Origin: JAICMB01 sp963802915
GTDB taxonomy: Bacteria; Acidobacteriota; Terriglobia; Bryobacterales; Bryobacteraceae
Length of the DNA stretch: 64,000 nucleotides
Assembly: GCA_963802915.1 (NCBI GenBank)
Contig: CAWDKQ010000012.1
Coordinates: forward strand, 372,001 to 436,000
Reading direction: 5' to 3'
A model generated the notes under the pieces. That model ran no database searches. It saw nothing but the letters and a program-made list of their open reading frames with translations, and was not told where the DNA came from. A program made the position numbers and the translations under genes. Below are positions 41,221 through 49,378 of the stretch, piece by piece (the stretch's first letter is position 1; every line of letters starts with the position of its first letter).

Positions 41221-42169
41221 TGTATTCGTCGACATTGTTCTTGTCGACGAGCGTCGTGCCGGTGTCTACGAAAGCCGGCAAGGTGTCGAACGTATTATTG
41301 GCGCCGGTCTGCTGCGGCGATTTGCTGTGGTGGATGTCATCCAATAATTGCAAGCCAAAGTAAGCCATGGTGTAGGGCTTTTGCGCGATGGTCGCGTTGA
41401 TGACGCCCTTCTGGATCCAATCGAGCGTGCCATGGTCGGTATCCATTGCCACGACAACTTTGCCCGTCGCATGCTCACGATTGAGAACGTCGGCGACCAC
41501 TTTGCAAGCGATGGCTTCGAGGCAGACGAAGGCATCGGGCTTTACCTTGGCGTTGCCGAGGATTTCCTTGGTGGCGTCGAAGGTGGTGCCCTCTTCACCC
41601 TTCATGTCGACTACCTGGATAATTTTCATGCCAGGGTTTTCCGCGAATGCGTCTTTGTAGCCGTGCATGCGGTCGTCTAGGTTGGGCTGGTTCGGAATCG
41701 TATAGACCACGACGTTGGCTTTGCCGCCGGTGAGCTTGGCGGTCAATCTGCCGCCCGTTAGTCCAGCCTGGTAATTGTTGGTGCCGATGAACAGAAGGCG
41801 TTTCGTCGTTGCGGCGTCGGAATCGATGGTAAGTACCGGAACGCCTTGCGCGATCGCGGCATCGATATCGGGACCCAGGACCTTGACGTCGGTTGCCTGC
41901 ACTAATATGCCCGTAGGCTTCTTTCCAAGGGCATGTTGAAAGGCATCATGCTCCGCGCTGGGATCGTAATTGTCGGGGCCAACAACGTCGGCGGCCACTT
42001 TAATGTCGTTCGCGGCGCGAACCAGTCCGGCCGCGGCCGTTTGCCAATAAGGCACTTTTATGTTGGCCGCGACAAGGTAGTAATGTTCGTTCGGATCGTG
42101 TCTGGAACTGCTGCAGGACACGAGTACGCAGGAAATGCCCGCAAGTAATAAAGCATCGCGCACTCTCAT
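41174..42169 (-). CDS. Sugar-type periplasmic binding lipoprotein
   Basis: A 331-residue protein with a lipoprotein signal (LLLAGISCVLVSCSSS, lipobox LVSC, Cys19). The mature part is a type I periplasmic binding protein of the ribose/D-xylose-binding class (Peripla_BP_4): YYLVAANIKVPYWQTAAAGLVRAAND, ILVQATDVKVLGPDIDAAIAQGVPVLTIDSD, FIGTNNYQAGLTGGRL, then DAFVCLEAIACKVVADVL and VVAMDTDHGTLDWIQKGVINATIAQKP, the hinge/C-lobe elements. Such proteins deliver sugars to an ABC importer. No permease or ATPase gene is adjacent here, so it is an orphan in this window. It is followed downstream by the convergent mutarotase-like gene. Confidence 0.9.
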   Translation of the reverse strand: MRVRDALLLAGISCVLVSCSSSRHDPNEHYYLVAANIKVPYWQTAAAGLVRAANDIKVAADVVGPDNYDPSAEHDAFQHALGKKPTGILVQATDVKVLGPDIDAAIAQGVPVLTIDSDAATTKRLLFIGTNNYQAGLTGGRLTAKLTGGKANVVVYTIPNQPNLDDRMHGYKDAFAENPGMKIIQVVDMKGEEGTTFDATKEILGNAKVKPDAFVCLEAIACKVVADVLNREHATGKVVVAMDTDHGTLDWIQKGVINATIAQKPYTMAYFGLQLLDDIHHSKSPQQTGANNTFDTLPAFVDTGTTLVDKNNVDEYIKALDAATANQNQKK

Positions 42170-42189
42170 CGGAGTTCCTCCCTTTTGAA

Positions 42190-43602
42190 TCAGATATCGT
42201 TTGGCTCCATCGTATCAAAAGCGTTGTTGTTTGGCGTTGTTCGTTGTTGGTTGTTCGTTGTTGGTCGAAAGCGGGCGCTGAAATGTCTCAGGAACTGCGG
42301 TTCGTACTCGATTTCAAAACCGCGGATACGGTGCTTGTAGTCGTTTACTTCGAGGATGGCCTCAACGAGGTAATCGATGTGGCTTTGGGTATAGACGCGG
42401 CGGGGGATGGCGAGTCGAAGGAGCTCATGTTGCGCATTTTCTCCGAACATCACGGACCCGATCTCGACGGAGCGAACTCCGGCGTGCCGATATAACTCGA
42501 CCGCGAGCGCCTGGCCAGGAAATTGATGGCGCGGGATATGAGGCAGCATGCGGCCGGCATCGATGTAAATGGCGTGACCACCGGGCGGCTCGACGATGGG
42601 CACGCCATGATCCGCAATGTGACGGCCGAGATAGGCGGTGGATGCGATGCGGTATTCGAGATATTCGGGTTGAAGAATTTCGGAGAGGCCGACGGCGATG
42701 GCATCGAGATCGCGGCCCGCGAGACCTCCGTAGGTTGGGAAACCTTCGGTCAGGATGAGGAGATTCGTTTCCTGCTCGGCGAGGCGGCCGTCGTTGGTGC
42801 AGAGCAGACCTCCGATGTTGGCGAAGGCGTCTTTCTTTGCCGAGAAAGTGCAGCCGTCGGCGAGCGAGAACATCTTCTGTGCGATTTGTTTGGGGGACCA
42901 ATCGGCATAGCCGGGCTCCTGCTGTTTATTGAACCACGCATTTTCGGCGAAACGGCAGGCATCGAGATAGAAGGGGAGATTGTGGCGGCGGGTGATCTCA
43001 CGAACCGCTTCGATGTTGGCGAGCGAAACGGGCTGGCCGCCGCCGGAGTTATTGGTGACGGTGATCATGACCAGGGGGATGTGAGCCGCGCCTTCGGTTT
43101 CGATCAAGCGCTCCAGCGCCGCGACATCCATGTTGCCTTTGAAGGGAATTTGAAGTTGCGTGTCGCGAGCCGCGGGCAGAGGCAGGTCGACGGCTTTTGC
43201 GCCGCGAAACTCGATGTTGGCACGCGTAGTGTCGAAGTGGGTGTTGTTGGGGACGATGTCTCCGGGTTTGCAGAGGACAGTAAAGAGAATCCGCTCGGCG
43301 GCGCGGCCCTGATGGGCGGGGATGACATAGCGGAAGCCCATGAGATCGTCAACGGCGGATTTGAGACGGTAGAAACTTTCGCTACCGGCGTAGGATTCGT
43401 CGCCGCGCATCATGGCGGCCCACTGCTCGGTCGACATGGCGCTGGTGCCGGAGTCGGTGAGAAGGTCGATGAGAATGTCGACGGCGCGGAGTTGGAAGAG
43501 GTTGTAGCCGGCATCTTTGAGCAACTGCTCACGCTGTTCGGGGGTGGTGCGGCGTAACGGCTCGACACTCTTGATGCGGAACGGCTCGATGATAGTTCGC
43601 AC
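42190..43602 (-). CDS. tnaA: Tryptophanase (beta-eliminating lyase)
   Basis: A 470-residue PLP enzyme of the tryptophanase/tyrosine phenol-lyase family, cleaving tryptophan to indole, pyruvate and ammonia. The PLP-binding lysine is K257 in TFSAKKDAFANIGG. HAGVRSVEIGS and LTEGFPTYGG favour tryptophanase: tyrosine phenol-lyases have an arginine (R381 in Citrobacter) in the corresponding VEIG position, here isoleucine. Length is normal except for a C-terminal tail of about 25 residues (RPTTNNQQRTTPNNN...) encoded by a GTTGTT-rich simple repeat at 42220-42275. The start is at 43602, with a terminator of the BON gene just upstream. It would supply indole as signal or allow tryptophan catabolism. 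Confidence 0.93.
   Translation of the reverse strand: MRTIIEPFRIKSVEPLRRTTPEQREQLLKDAGYNLFQLRAVDILIDLLTDSGTSAMSTEQWAAMMRGDESYAGSESFYRLKSAVDDLMGFRYVIPAHQGRAAERILFTVLCKPGDIVPNNTHFDTTRANIEFRGAKAVDLPLPAARDTQLQIPFKGNMDVAALERLIETEGAAHIPLVMITVTNNSGGGQPVSLANIEAVREITRRHNLPFYLDACRFAENAWFNKQQEPGYADWSPKQIAQKMFSLADGCTFSAKKDAFANIGGLLCTNDGRLAEQETNLLILTEGFPTYGGLAGRDLDAIAVGLSEILQPEYLEYRIASTAYLGRHIADHGVPIVEPPGGHAIYIDAGRMLPHIPRHQFPGQALAVELYRHAGVRSVEIGSVMFGENAQHELLRLAIPRRVYTQSHIDYLVEAILEVNDYKHRIRGFEIEYEPQFLRHFSARFRPTTNNQQRTTPNNNAFDTMEPNDI
42220..42275. repeat. GTTGTT-type simple repeat inside the tryptophanase tail
   Basis: The segment is a degenerate array of GTTGTTNG units (for example GTTGTTCGTTGTTGGTTG), encoding Asn/Gln/Thr-rich residues on the minus strand. 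It probably expanded by slippage and extends the tryptophanase C-terminus past the family end. Confidence 0.7.
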
Positions 43603-43625
43603 GCTTTATGGTACGGCGTGCGAGG

Positions 43626-43664
43626 CAAAAAAAATCCCAGGCTGCCGAAATCGGCGCCTGGGAT
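43626..43664 (-). terminator. Intrinsic terminator of the BON-domain gene
   Basis: ATCCCAGGC (43634-43642) and GCCTGGGAT (43656-43664) form a 9-bp stem with an inner GCCG/CGGC pairing; on the minus strand it is followed by a T8 run (43634-43627). It lies about 45 bases after the BON gene stop and isolates it from the tryptophanase gene. Confidence 0.88.
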
Positions 43665-43707
43665 AGCCTGCTCAGGGAAGAGGTGCTTAGGGAGGCTGCT
43701 CTTCTGC

Positions 43708-44232
43708 TTAGCCCTTTTTCACTTGGAGATCGTTCTCTACAGAGAAAACGCCGGGGACGCCGTTGGCGCGAATGCCGGCGATATTCTTGTCGCCCTGGTT
43801 GATGACGGTTCCGACCAGCGTCACATGACCGTTTTTCACGATGATGTGGATGGCCGGGTTCACGCCTACGGAGTAGCGGGACATGGGCCCGAAGTTGAAG
43901 ATCGCCCGGTACTCAGCGCGCCGGATACCCCAATCCATTGGCGACAACGGTAGAACATTAATGTTGTTGACGACCTGAGTTACACCCTCGAGGTGCTGCA
44001 CGGTACGGCCGGCATCGGCCTTCAACGTGGGGTTGGTAACGTCGCCGCTTAAGACGACGGTACTGCCGTTCACCTGGAAACCAAGATCGTCGAAGATGTT
44101 GTAGTACGGCAGCATGGCAAGTTGATGGCGGACGCGCTCCGGGAGAGGTTTATCGTTCGCCTGCAAAAAAGTCGGTACCGCAAGAACAGCACAAGCCAGA
44201 GTGATTGTGAGTTTCTGAAGAGTTCGTTTCAT
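43708..44232 (-). CDS. Exported protein with two BON domains
   Basis: A 174-residue protein with signal peptide (LTITLACAVLAVPTFLQA). Two BON domains follow: one around residues 30-95 (VRHQLAMLPYYNIFDDLGFQVNGSTVVLSGDVTN, then GVTQVVNNINVLP) and a second around residues 120-170 (IHIIVKNGHVTLVGTVINQGDKNIAGIRANGV, then VFSVENDLQV). BON proteins are periplasmic or outer-membrane lipid-associated proteins involved in envelope stress resistance (OsmY-like). A TATAAG -10-like element and AAGGAA ribosome binding site lie upstream on the minus strand. Ends in a strong intrinsic terminator. Function in this organism is presumed envelope maintenance. Confidence 0.9.
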   Translation of the reverse strand: MKRTLQKLTITLACAVLAVPTFLQANDKPLPERVRHQLAMLPYYNIFDDLGFQVNGSTVVLSGDVTNPTLKADAGRTVQHLEGVTQVVNNINVLPLSPMDWGIRRAEYRAIFNFGPMSRYSVGVNPAIHIIVKNGHVTLVGTVINQGDKNIAGIRANGVPGVFSVENDLQVKKG

Positions 44233-44302
44233 CGCTCTTTAATTCCTTTCTTCCACTTATAGGATGTACGTGCCCTAACGTTGGGTTCCGTCGTTACAGA
44301 TA

Positions 44303-44330
44303 TTTACCGTGACGCAGATTGCGGTAGACT
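44303..44330 (+). promoter_or_regulatory. Promoter of first tandem membrane-protein gene
   Basis: TTTACC (44303-44308), 16 bases, TAGACT (44325-44330). The -10 element ends 11 bases before the ATG at 44342, leaving almost no 5-prime UTR. The surrounding GATTGCGGTAGACTGGGCG is repeated before the paralogous gene at 44985. Confidence 0.5.
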
Positions 44331-44341
44331 GGGCGTTTCCG

Positions 44342-44932
44342 ATGCGAATTCGACGGGTGGTTTGCCTTTTGTTGGGGGCCTGGATAGGCACGAGCCTGAT
44401 TCTCGCATTGAACGTCTACCTGAATTTCAGCGCCATAGATGAAATGATGAAAAACCAGGCAGGCCATTGGGGTTCCATCAATATAGGACCAGAGCACTTC
44501 CGCGCGATTGTGATCTATCTGGCCGGGATCGAGAACGTAAAGACATACGATACGTGGGAACAGATCCAGATCGCTATTGGGCTGGTTGTCACAGCGCTTT
44601 TGTTTCTGGAGATGACTACGCGGAAGCTTTCCGCAGTTCCGGGTGTGATGACATTCCTGGTATTGTTTCTACATTTCAGAGTTACGCCGGACCTGGCTTG
44701 GCTGCATGGGTTGTTTGCGTTCAAGGAGTGGTACGAGCCTTCCATTCCGCGCAATCAGTTCTGGAGAATGCACGCGGTTTACGAGTCGATCGACCTTATC
44801 AAGTGCGTGATGGGAGTCGTGGTGGTGGGGTTTGTGCTATCGGGGCAGACTACCAGGCACGTACGCAGGAGACGGCATCATAGGACGGATGAGCCGCTTG
44901 CGGAGACCGACCGGAGGGTCGCGTCGAGGTAG
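44342..44932 (+). CDS. Four-helix membrane protein, unknown; paralogue 1
   Basis: I start at ATG 44342 (MRIRRVVCLLLGAWIG), 196 residues, because this matches the start of the neighbouring paralogue. Hydrophobic segments: residues about 7-30, 82-102, 108-128 and 160-180. Two charged parts are notable, FSAIDEMMKNQAG and LAGIENVKTYDTWEQIQIAIG; the C-terminus is basic (RRRRHHR). No family recognised. About half the residues align with the second gene at 44985 (for example GAWIG, GIENV, FLHFR, PDLAW, LFAF, NQFWR), so it is a tandem duplicate. Its transcription may start nearly at the ATG (leaderless), from a promoter shared in sequence with its copy. Confidence 0.72.
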   Translation: MRIRRVVCLLLGAWIGTSLILALNVYLNFSAIDEMMKNQAGHWGSINIGPEHFRAIVIYLAGIENVKTYDTWEQIQIAIGLVVTALLFLEMTTRKLSAVPGVMTFLVLFLHFRVTPDLAWLHGLFAFKEWYEPSIPRNQFWRMHAVYESIDLIKCVMGVVVVGFVLSGQTTRHVRRRRHHRTDEPLAETDRRVASR

Positions 44933-44946
44933 GGTCCGGGGACGGC

Positions 44947-44974
44947 TTGCAAGGTGGGGCGATTGCGCTAGACT
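44947..44974 (+). promoter_or_regulatory. Promoter of second tandem membrane-protein gene
   Basis: TTGCAA (44947-44952), 16 bases, TAGACT (44969-44974), ATG at 44985. The segment GATTGCGCTAGACTGAGCG at 44961-44979 matches its counterpart at 44317-44335 in all but two positions. The duplicate gene thus carries its own promoter. Confidence 0.5.
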
Positions 44975-44984
44975 GAGCGTTTCG

Positions 44985-45575
44985 ATGGGATATCGCCGTA
45001 TCGTCGCATTTTTGATGGGTGCTTGGATAGGCGGGAGCGCACTCATTATTCTCCTGGTCTATCAGAACTTCAACGTGATGGACGAAATCATGAGTAACCC
45101 GCCGGATCAGGTGCAGAAAGACAGCGAAATTCTGGGACGAGAGAATGTCCGAGTATTGCTGAGATACACGACCGGGATCGAGAACGTGGAGAGTTTCGAG
45201 ACGTGGGAAGAGATCCAGATTGTTATTGGGTTGCTGGCGACGGTGCTTCTCTTTCTGGAAACGTCGACGCGGGTACTTTCGACGATGCCGCTGGCGATGA
45301 CTCTGCTGGTTCTGTTTCTGCATTTCAGGATCTCGCCGGACCTGGCGTGGTTCCACCGGTTATTTGCTTTCGTGCCGTGGCTGGCGGAGTCGCACGCACG
45401 GGATCAGTTCTGGAGACTGCACGGAATTTACGAGCTGATCGAGTTTGTTAAATGTATCCTCGGAATCGTGCTGACGCAGATCTTGTTCCTGGGGCCGAAT
45501 ACGAAGTACCGGCGCAAAAGGCGGCGGCGCAGCGTGGAACCCCTTCCCGAAATTCAGCGGGATGTGGCGCGTTAG
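44985..45575 (+). CDS. Four-helix membrane protein, unknown; paralogue 2
   Basis: ATG 44985 (MGYRRIVAFLMGAWIGGSAL) gives 196 residues, the same length as paralogue 1. An upstream in-frame extension from 44832 is arginine-rich and crosses the first gene end, so I reject it. The helices and charged segments correspond to those of paralogue 1: NFNVMDEIMSNP, TGIENVESFETWEEIQIVIGLL, FLHFRISPDLAWFHRLFAF, RDQFWRLHGIYELIEFVKC. The C-terminal tail is again basic (RRKRRRRS). Function unknown; the paired E and D/W residues next to membrane segments could be functional. It converges on the VWA gene with 15 bases between stops. Confidence 0.75.
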   Translation: MGYRRIVAFLMGAWIGGSALIILLVYQNFNVMDEIMSNPPDQVQKDSEILGRENVRVLLRYTTGIENVESFETWEEIQIVIGLLATVLLFLETSTRVLSTMPLAMTLLVLFLHFRISPDLAWFHRLFAFVPWLAESHARDQFWRLHGIYELIEFVKCILGIVLTQILFLGPNTKYRRKRRRRSVEPLPEIQRDVAR

Positions 45576-45590
45576 CGCGTGCGGCGCAAT

Positions 45591-46499
45591 TTAATTTTCG
45601 GGCGCGTGGTAGCCGGAGCGGTAACGGGCGCGCAGGCCAGGACCGCTGACCAGGACTTTGATGCGCCGAAACTTTCCGTCGCGCTCGGCATTCGATGGAA
45701 CGTATCCGACGAGGTATTGATAGCGCAGCTCCGCGCCGATGCGCGCGGCCGCTTCGGGTAGAGCCTGAATGTCCTCGATCGGGAAATAGCGTCCGCCGCT
45801 TTCTCCGGCGAGCTCGCCAAGCAGGCGGGGGCCATCGCGTTCTTCCCGCGTACTGGCGCTGACCCCGTCGTTATCGAAGACGCCCATGGCATAGAGTTGC
45901 ACGTCGGTCTCGGCCAGCGCTTCCTTGATTTCCGCCGCGCTGAAGCGGCTGTGATTGTCGCCCCCATCGGAGAGGATCACAAGCGCCTTGCGTGAATATC
46001 GCGCGTTTCTCATTTGCAGCAAGCCTAGATGAATCGCATCCAGAAGCGACGTCTGCCCAAACGGGCGGGCGCGCGCAAGCTCCACACGAACGTCATCCAC
46101 ATCGTGCGTGAACGGCAGAACCAGCTTGGGGCGATTATTGAACTCGACCAGGAAGAACTCGTCTTCGGGATTGGCGGTTTTCAGAAGCTCGGCGGCGGCC
46201 TCGCACGACTTTCGAATCTTGTCGCGCATGCTCCCGCTCATGTCGAACAGGAGGCCGATGGAGACGGGGGCGTCGTCATTTGCGAAGCTGGCGATGCGCT
46301 GTTCGACATTGTCTTCGAAGACGCGGAAGCTATTGCGGTCGAGACCTGGGACGGAGGCTCCGAGCCGCGTGGTGACGTGGACGGGGATGAGGACGAGGGG
46401 AACGTCGACGCGAAGGTCGGCGCGCACTTCTCGCATGTCGTCAGCCGGAGCCATCGGACACACAAGCGCGAGAGACGCGAGGATGCGGAAGAGCCACAT
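45591..46499 (-). CDS. VWFA-related acidobacterial protein (TIGR03436 type)
   Basis: A 302-residue exported protein with signal peptide (LFRILASLALVCPMAPA). The core is a von Willebrand A domain with a complete MIDAS start, FDMSGS (D86, S88, S90), then a T in GQTSLLDA and an ILSDGGDN strand. The segment upstream, VPLVLIPVHVTTRLGASVPGLDRNSFRVFEDN, is typical of the VWFA-related family of Acidobacteria (TIGR03436). VWA domains bind metal and ligands, here presumably outside the cell. Its 5-prime 262 bases are also read in another frame as the tail of the upstream membrane protein gene, an unusual overlap. Phylum-specific content supports the acidobacterial assignment of the window. Confidence 0.9.
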   Translation of the reverse strand: MWLFRILASLALVCPMAPADDMREVRADLRVDVPLVLIPVHVTTRLGASVPGLDRNSFRVFEDNVEQRIASFANDDAPVSIGLLFDMSGSMRDKIRKSCEAAAELLKTANPEDEFFLVEFNNRPKLVLPFTHDVDDVRVELARARPFGQTSLLDAIHLGLLQMRNARYSRKALVILSDGGDNHSRFSAAEIKEALAETDVQLYAMGVFDNDGVSASTREERDGPRLLGELAGESGGRYFPIEDIQALPEAAARIGAELRYQYLVGYVPSNAERDGKFRRIKVLVSGPGLRARYRSGYHAPEN

Positions 46500-47839
46500 T
46501 GAAGCGGGTCGAGTGTATCAGCCGCATATCGCACAGGAAACAGTACTCGCGGTCTAAAACTGCTATTGGACCTCTGCAACATAAGCCGTTCTGAGAAGAT
46601 CTTCAGGCCGACCGCGGCCAACAGGACGGAGCCCCACAGAATCGGAAAGCGATAGCGCTGCTCGACTTCCACGAAATAGTAGGTGAGCGAGTAGGCGAAG
46701 AGAGCGGTGGCTACGATCCAGAATCCCGTGGAACGGTACCAGAAGAGACCGAAGAGACTGATTAGCGTCACCACGGACATAACAATTCCCAATATGCGGT
46801 TGTCGGGGTCAAGCGGGAACCAGAAAAAGAGAAAATGCCCGGCAGTCAATTGAGCGACGCGCGATGGATGGTGGGATATCCACGATCTGGCGCGTGCCAT
46901 TTCAGAAACGGATAGATTGTGCTCGCCCTCATTCCGCAGGCGCTGGAGCATTGCCGGACTTCCGCTGGGGTGCTCATGAGCGAAGCACCCGGATGCGATA
47001 TTGTCGGCCACGAGCGGAGAAGCGCAATCGTCCCACGAAGCCGCCACGGCCAGGCCGGCGTCGCGCACCGGGATGAAATGTCCGAATACCTTGTAATTGC
47101 GAACGGTCCAGAGGGCGGCTGGAATGAGCGCGACGATCGCGACCGTGGCTGCGATGCGAAGAGCCGGGAACTTTTGCAGGCCGTCCTTTTGAAAAAGAGA
47201 GTGGAGGAAGATCAAGACCGGCCAGAGCGGCAGCAAAGCCATCAGCACCGGAGATAGAAGGATGCCGCACGCGAGCGTCAATCCAAGGGCTAAGACCGCA
47301 GGCCACCGGGTATCGCCGGTCAGGATCTTCGCGAAAAGGTATGCTGCGAGGGCAATGGCCAGCCCGGCGAATACGGCCTCCCACTTAAATAACCGTCCTG
47401 GCAGAGGGATCAGTACTCCGAAGGCAGCCGCCCAGAATCCTGCCGGGCCTTGCCCAAACAGGCTGGCGAGGCGGTAAGCGAAATACCATTGGAGTCCCCA
47501 GGCGGCCGCGGTGACTGCAACGATAGCTAACCATCCCATCATGCCGATACCGAAAGCGATAGAGATCGCGGCGTGGAGGTAGGGATATAAGGGCGGCATC
47601 TGTGCAGTGGGTCCGCTGGGGCCGGTGAGGTAGGGATCGCTGAATCCGCGGCCTTCTCTTAGCGCTGCCGAGACGCGAGTGGCTTCTGAAGAAAACTCAA
47701 CGCGGTGCGGGGCTCTCCACTGGATCGCCAGATTGAAGACGACGGAAAAGAGTATGAGGAAGGCGAGTTTAACTGGCCGACGGCACGCCTCTCTCCGGGT
47801 TGCAGCCGGTAGAGTGTATTCGAGTTTAACATCGAGCAT
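46238..47839 (-). CDS. ArnT/GT39-like membrane glycosyltransferase with run-on C-terminus
   Basis: Up to 533 residues. The N-terminal 440 residues have about ten membrane helices; the loop FSSEATRVSAALREGRGFSDPY with acidic residues followed by PPLYPYLHA matches GT39/GT83 transferases that glycosylate lipids or proteins at the outer face of the inner membrane. After about residue 435 (GLKIFSERLMLQ) the sequence turns into Ser/Pro/Thr-rich low-complexity residues read in another frame of the VWA gene. The natural stop was probably near 46500; a lost stop or small indel has extended it by 87 residues into the neighbour. Starts other than ATG 47839 are possible. It is similar in kind to the frameshifted gene at 22436-24158. 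Confidence 0.75.
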   Translation of the reverse strand: MLDVKLEYTLPAATRREACRRPVKLAFLILFSVVFNLAIQWRAPHRVEFSSEATRVSAALREGRGFSDPYLTGPSGPTAQMPPLYPYLHAAISIAFGIGMMGWLAIVAVTAAAWGLQWYFAYRLASLFGQGPAGFWAAAFGVLIPLPGRLFKWEAVFAGLAIALAAYLFAKILTGDTRWPAVLALGLTLACGILLSPVLMALLPLWPVLIFLHSLFQKDGLQKFPALRIAATVAIVALIPAALWTVRNYKVFGHFIPVRDAGLAVAASWDDCASPLVADNIASGCFAHEHPSGSPAMLQRLRNEGEHNLSVSEMARARSWISHHPSRVAQLTAGHFLFFWFPLDPDNRILGIVMSVVTLISLFGLFWYRSTGFWIVATALFAYSLTYYFVEVEQRYRFPILWGSVLLAAVGLKIFSERLMLQRSNSSFRPRVLFPVRYAADTLDPLQCGSSASSRLSRLCVRWLRLTTCEKCAPTFASTFPSSSSPSTSPRGSEPPSQVSTAIASASSKTMSNSASPASQMTTPPSPSASCST

Positions 47840-47962
47840 AAACGAGCGGAAGATAGTACTAAAGTCCTAAGTGGGCTAAAGCATCGGAAGGTTTCAAACG
47901 ATTGTAAAAAACAGCATGGTAAAGTGGATAGCGGTCGCGGTAGCGCGGCTCTGGCAGCCCGA

Positions 47963-49378
47963 ATGAGCCGATTCAAGCCATCCTTTTCTTCAGCTTCGCG
48001 ACTCGCTGCGCCTACGCCCGTTTATGAGACCGCTCTCCAGGAGTCGCCGGCATCGCCGGGGGGAACGGAACAGGCGATTCGAGCGCCGGTTGGCATCGAC
48101 AGGACTTACGGAGAAGGGGATTCGATTGCGAAGCTCGGCTTCCTGGTGCTGTGCACATATCTGATATCGGGCTATATTGCCGAATGGCTGCTGCGGTTGA
48201 CGGGGAGTTCGGGATACATTGCCAGGGTTCTCACGGTGCTACTCCCGTTGTTGTGGATCGGGTCAGCGACACGATTCCGAGGTCTGCGGCACCCCATTGG
48301 GGTCTGGTGGACGTTGTTTCTCGTATGGCTGCTGGTCGACGTGCCTTTCAGTGCCTGGAGGGGCGGTACGGTGGTGCTGCTTTTAAATTATGTGCCGCGG
48401 AGCTACATGATTTTCTTCTTCATCGCGGCGCTGACGGTGAGCGTCCGCCGATGCGTGCAATTAACTTACGTGGGAGTCGCCGGGGCGGCGATCACGTTAT
48501 TTAGCTGCATAAAATTCGGTATTATCGACGGCGGACGGTTTCGAATTCCAGGCAGTCTTTTTTACGGGAACTCTAACGATCTGGCGCTGGGGCTATTACT
48601 CGGGATCACGCAATTGACCTTCCTGTTCTATCAGGACGGCTTCTTCAAAAAGGTATTCGCGACGGTTTGCATTGGCATATCGGTAATATACATGCTGCGC
48701 ACCGGTTCCCGGGGATGCATGCTGGCGTCCGCGGCTTACGTCCTTCTGATTTTTGTGCTGTCGAGCAAGAAGCTGCTGGTTTTGGGAGTCGCAGTCGTGG
48801 CGGCCGTAATCGGTTTCGCGGCGCTGCCTTCGTACACGATGCAACGCCTCATGTTGTTGGGAGTGGATCAGAGTCTAGAGGACAGCACGACGGACCTGGG
48901 GGCGAGGGATTCGCGGCTGGAAAGGACGGCTCTCATCTATCGCAGCCTGGAGGAAACGGCCAAGCATCCGATATTCGGACTAGGGCCGGGCCAATTTGCA
49001 GTCGCAGTAGCGGGAGAAGCGCTCAAAAAGGGCGAGTGGTCGGCGTGGGTTGGGACGCACAATTCGTACACGCAGGTTTCGAGCGAATGCGGTTTACCGG
49101 CTTTCGTCTGTTACTGCGCGGTGATCGTGTTTTGTTTCAAGCTGAGCTACCAGGTGTTTAGGGCGACGAGGCACAACCCGGCTTACAGCGATATCACGGG
49201 CATGAGTTTCGTGTTGCTGTCGGGGATTTTTGTTTACAGCATCGCCACATTCTTTTTCCACATGGCATACACGGGCAATCTGCCTACGATATCGGGGTTG
49301 GCGTTGGCGCTATACCTTGCGACCAAGCCATTGCTGAGTACAGGTACACAACGGATTGGGCAGCAAAGAGCAGCGTGA
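47963..49378 (+). CDS. O-antigen ligase/Wzy-type polysaccharide protein
   Basis: ATG 47963 (MSRFKPSF) gives 471 residues; an upstream in-frame GTG/ATG at 47924 is also open. About ten membrane helices with a large periplasmic loop. The loop carries RTALIYRSLEETAKHPIFGLGPGQF followed by GTHNSYTQVSSECGLPAF, the N and H motif of the Wzy_C (O-antigen ligase/polymerase) family. Such proteins attach or polymerise undecaprenyl-linked glycans at the outer face of the inner membrane. The N-terminal 60 residues are variable and cytoplasmic. No other polysaccharide genes lie alongside, so it may serve a dispersed glycan system or the EpsH-type exosortase locus nearby. Confidence 0.88.
   Translation: MSRFKPSFSSASRLAAPTPVYETALQESPASPGGTEQAIRAPVGIDRTYGEGDSIAKLGFLVLCTYLISGYIAEWLLRLTGSSGYIARVLTVLLPLLWIGSATRFRGLRHPIGVWWTLFLVWLLVDVPFSAWRGGTVVLLLNYVPRSYMIFFFIAALTVSVRRCVQLTYVGVAGAAITLFSCIKFGIIDGGRFRIPGSLFYGNSNDLALGLLLGITQLTFLFYQDGFFKKVFATVCIGISVIYMLRTGSRGCMLASAAYVLLIFVLSSKKLLVLGVAVVAAVIGFAALPSYTMQRLMLLGVDQSLEDSTTDLGARDSRLERTALIYRSLEETAKHPIFGLGPGQFAVAVAGEALKKGEWSAWVGTHNSYTQVSSECGLPAFVCYCAVIVFCFKLSYQVFRATRHNPAYSDITGMSFVLLSGIFVYSIATFFFHMAYTGNLPTISGLALALYLATKPLLSTGTQRIGQQRAA

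Noticed and set aside
44832..44984. N-terminal extension of the second tandem membrane protein to 44832
   Set aside because: It would lie across the end of the first gene and consists of arginine-rich codons; the promoter at 44947-44974 sits inside it.
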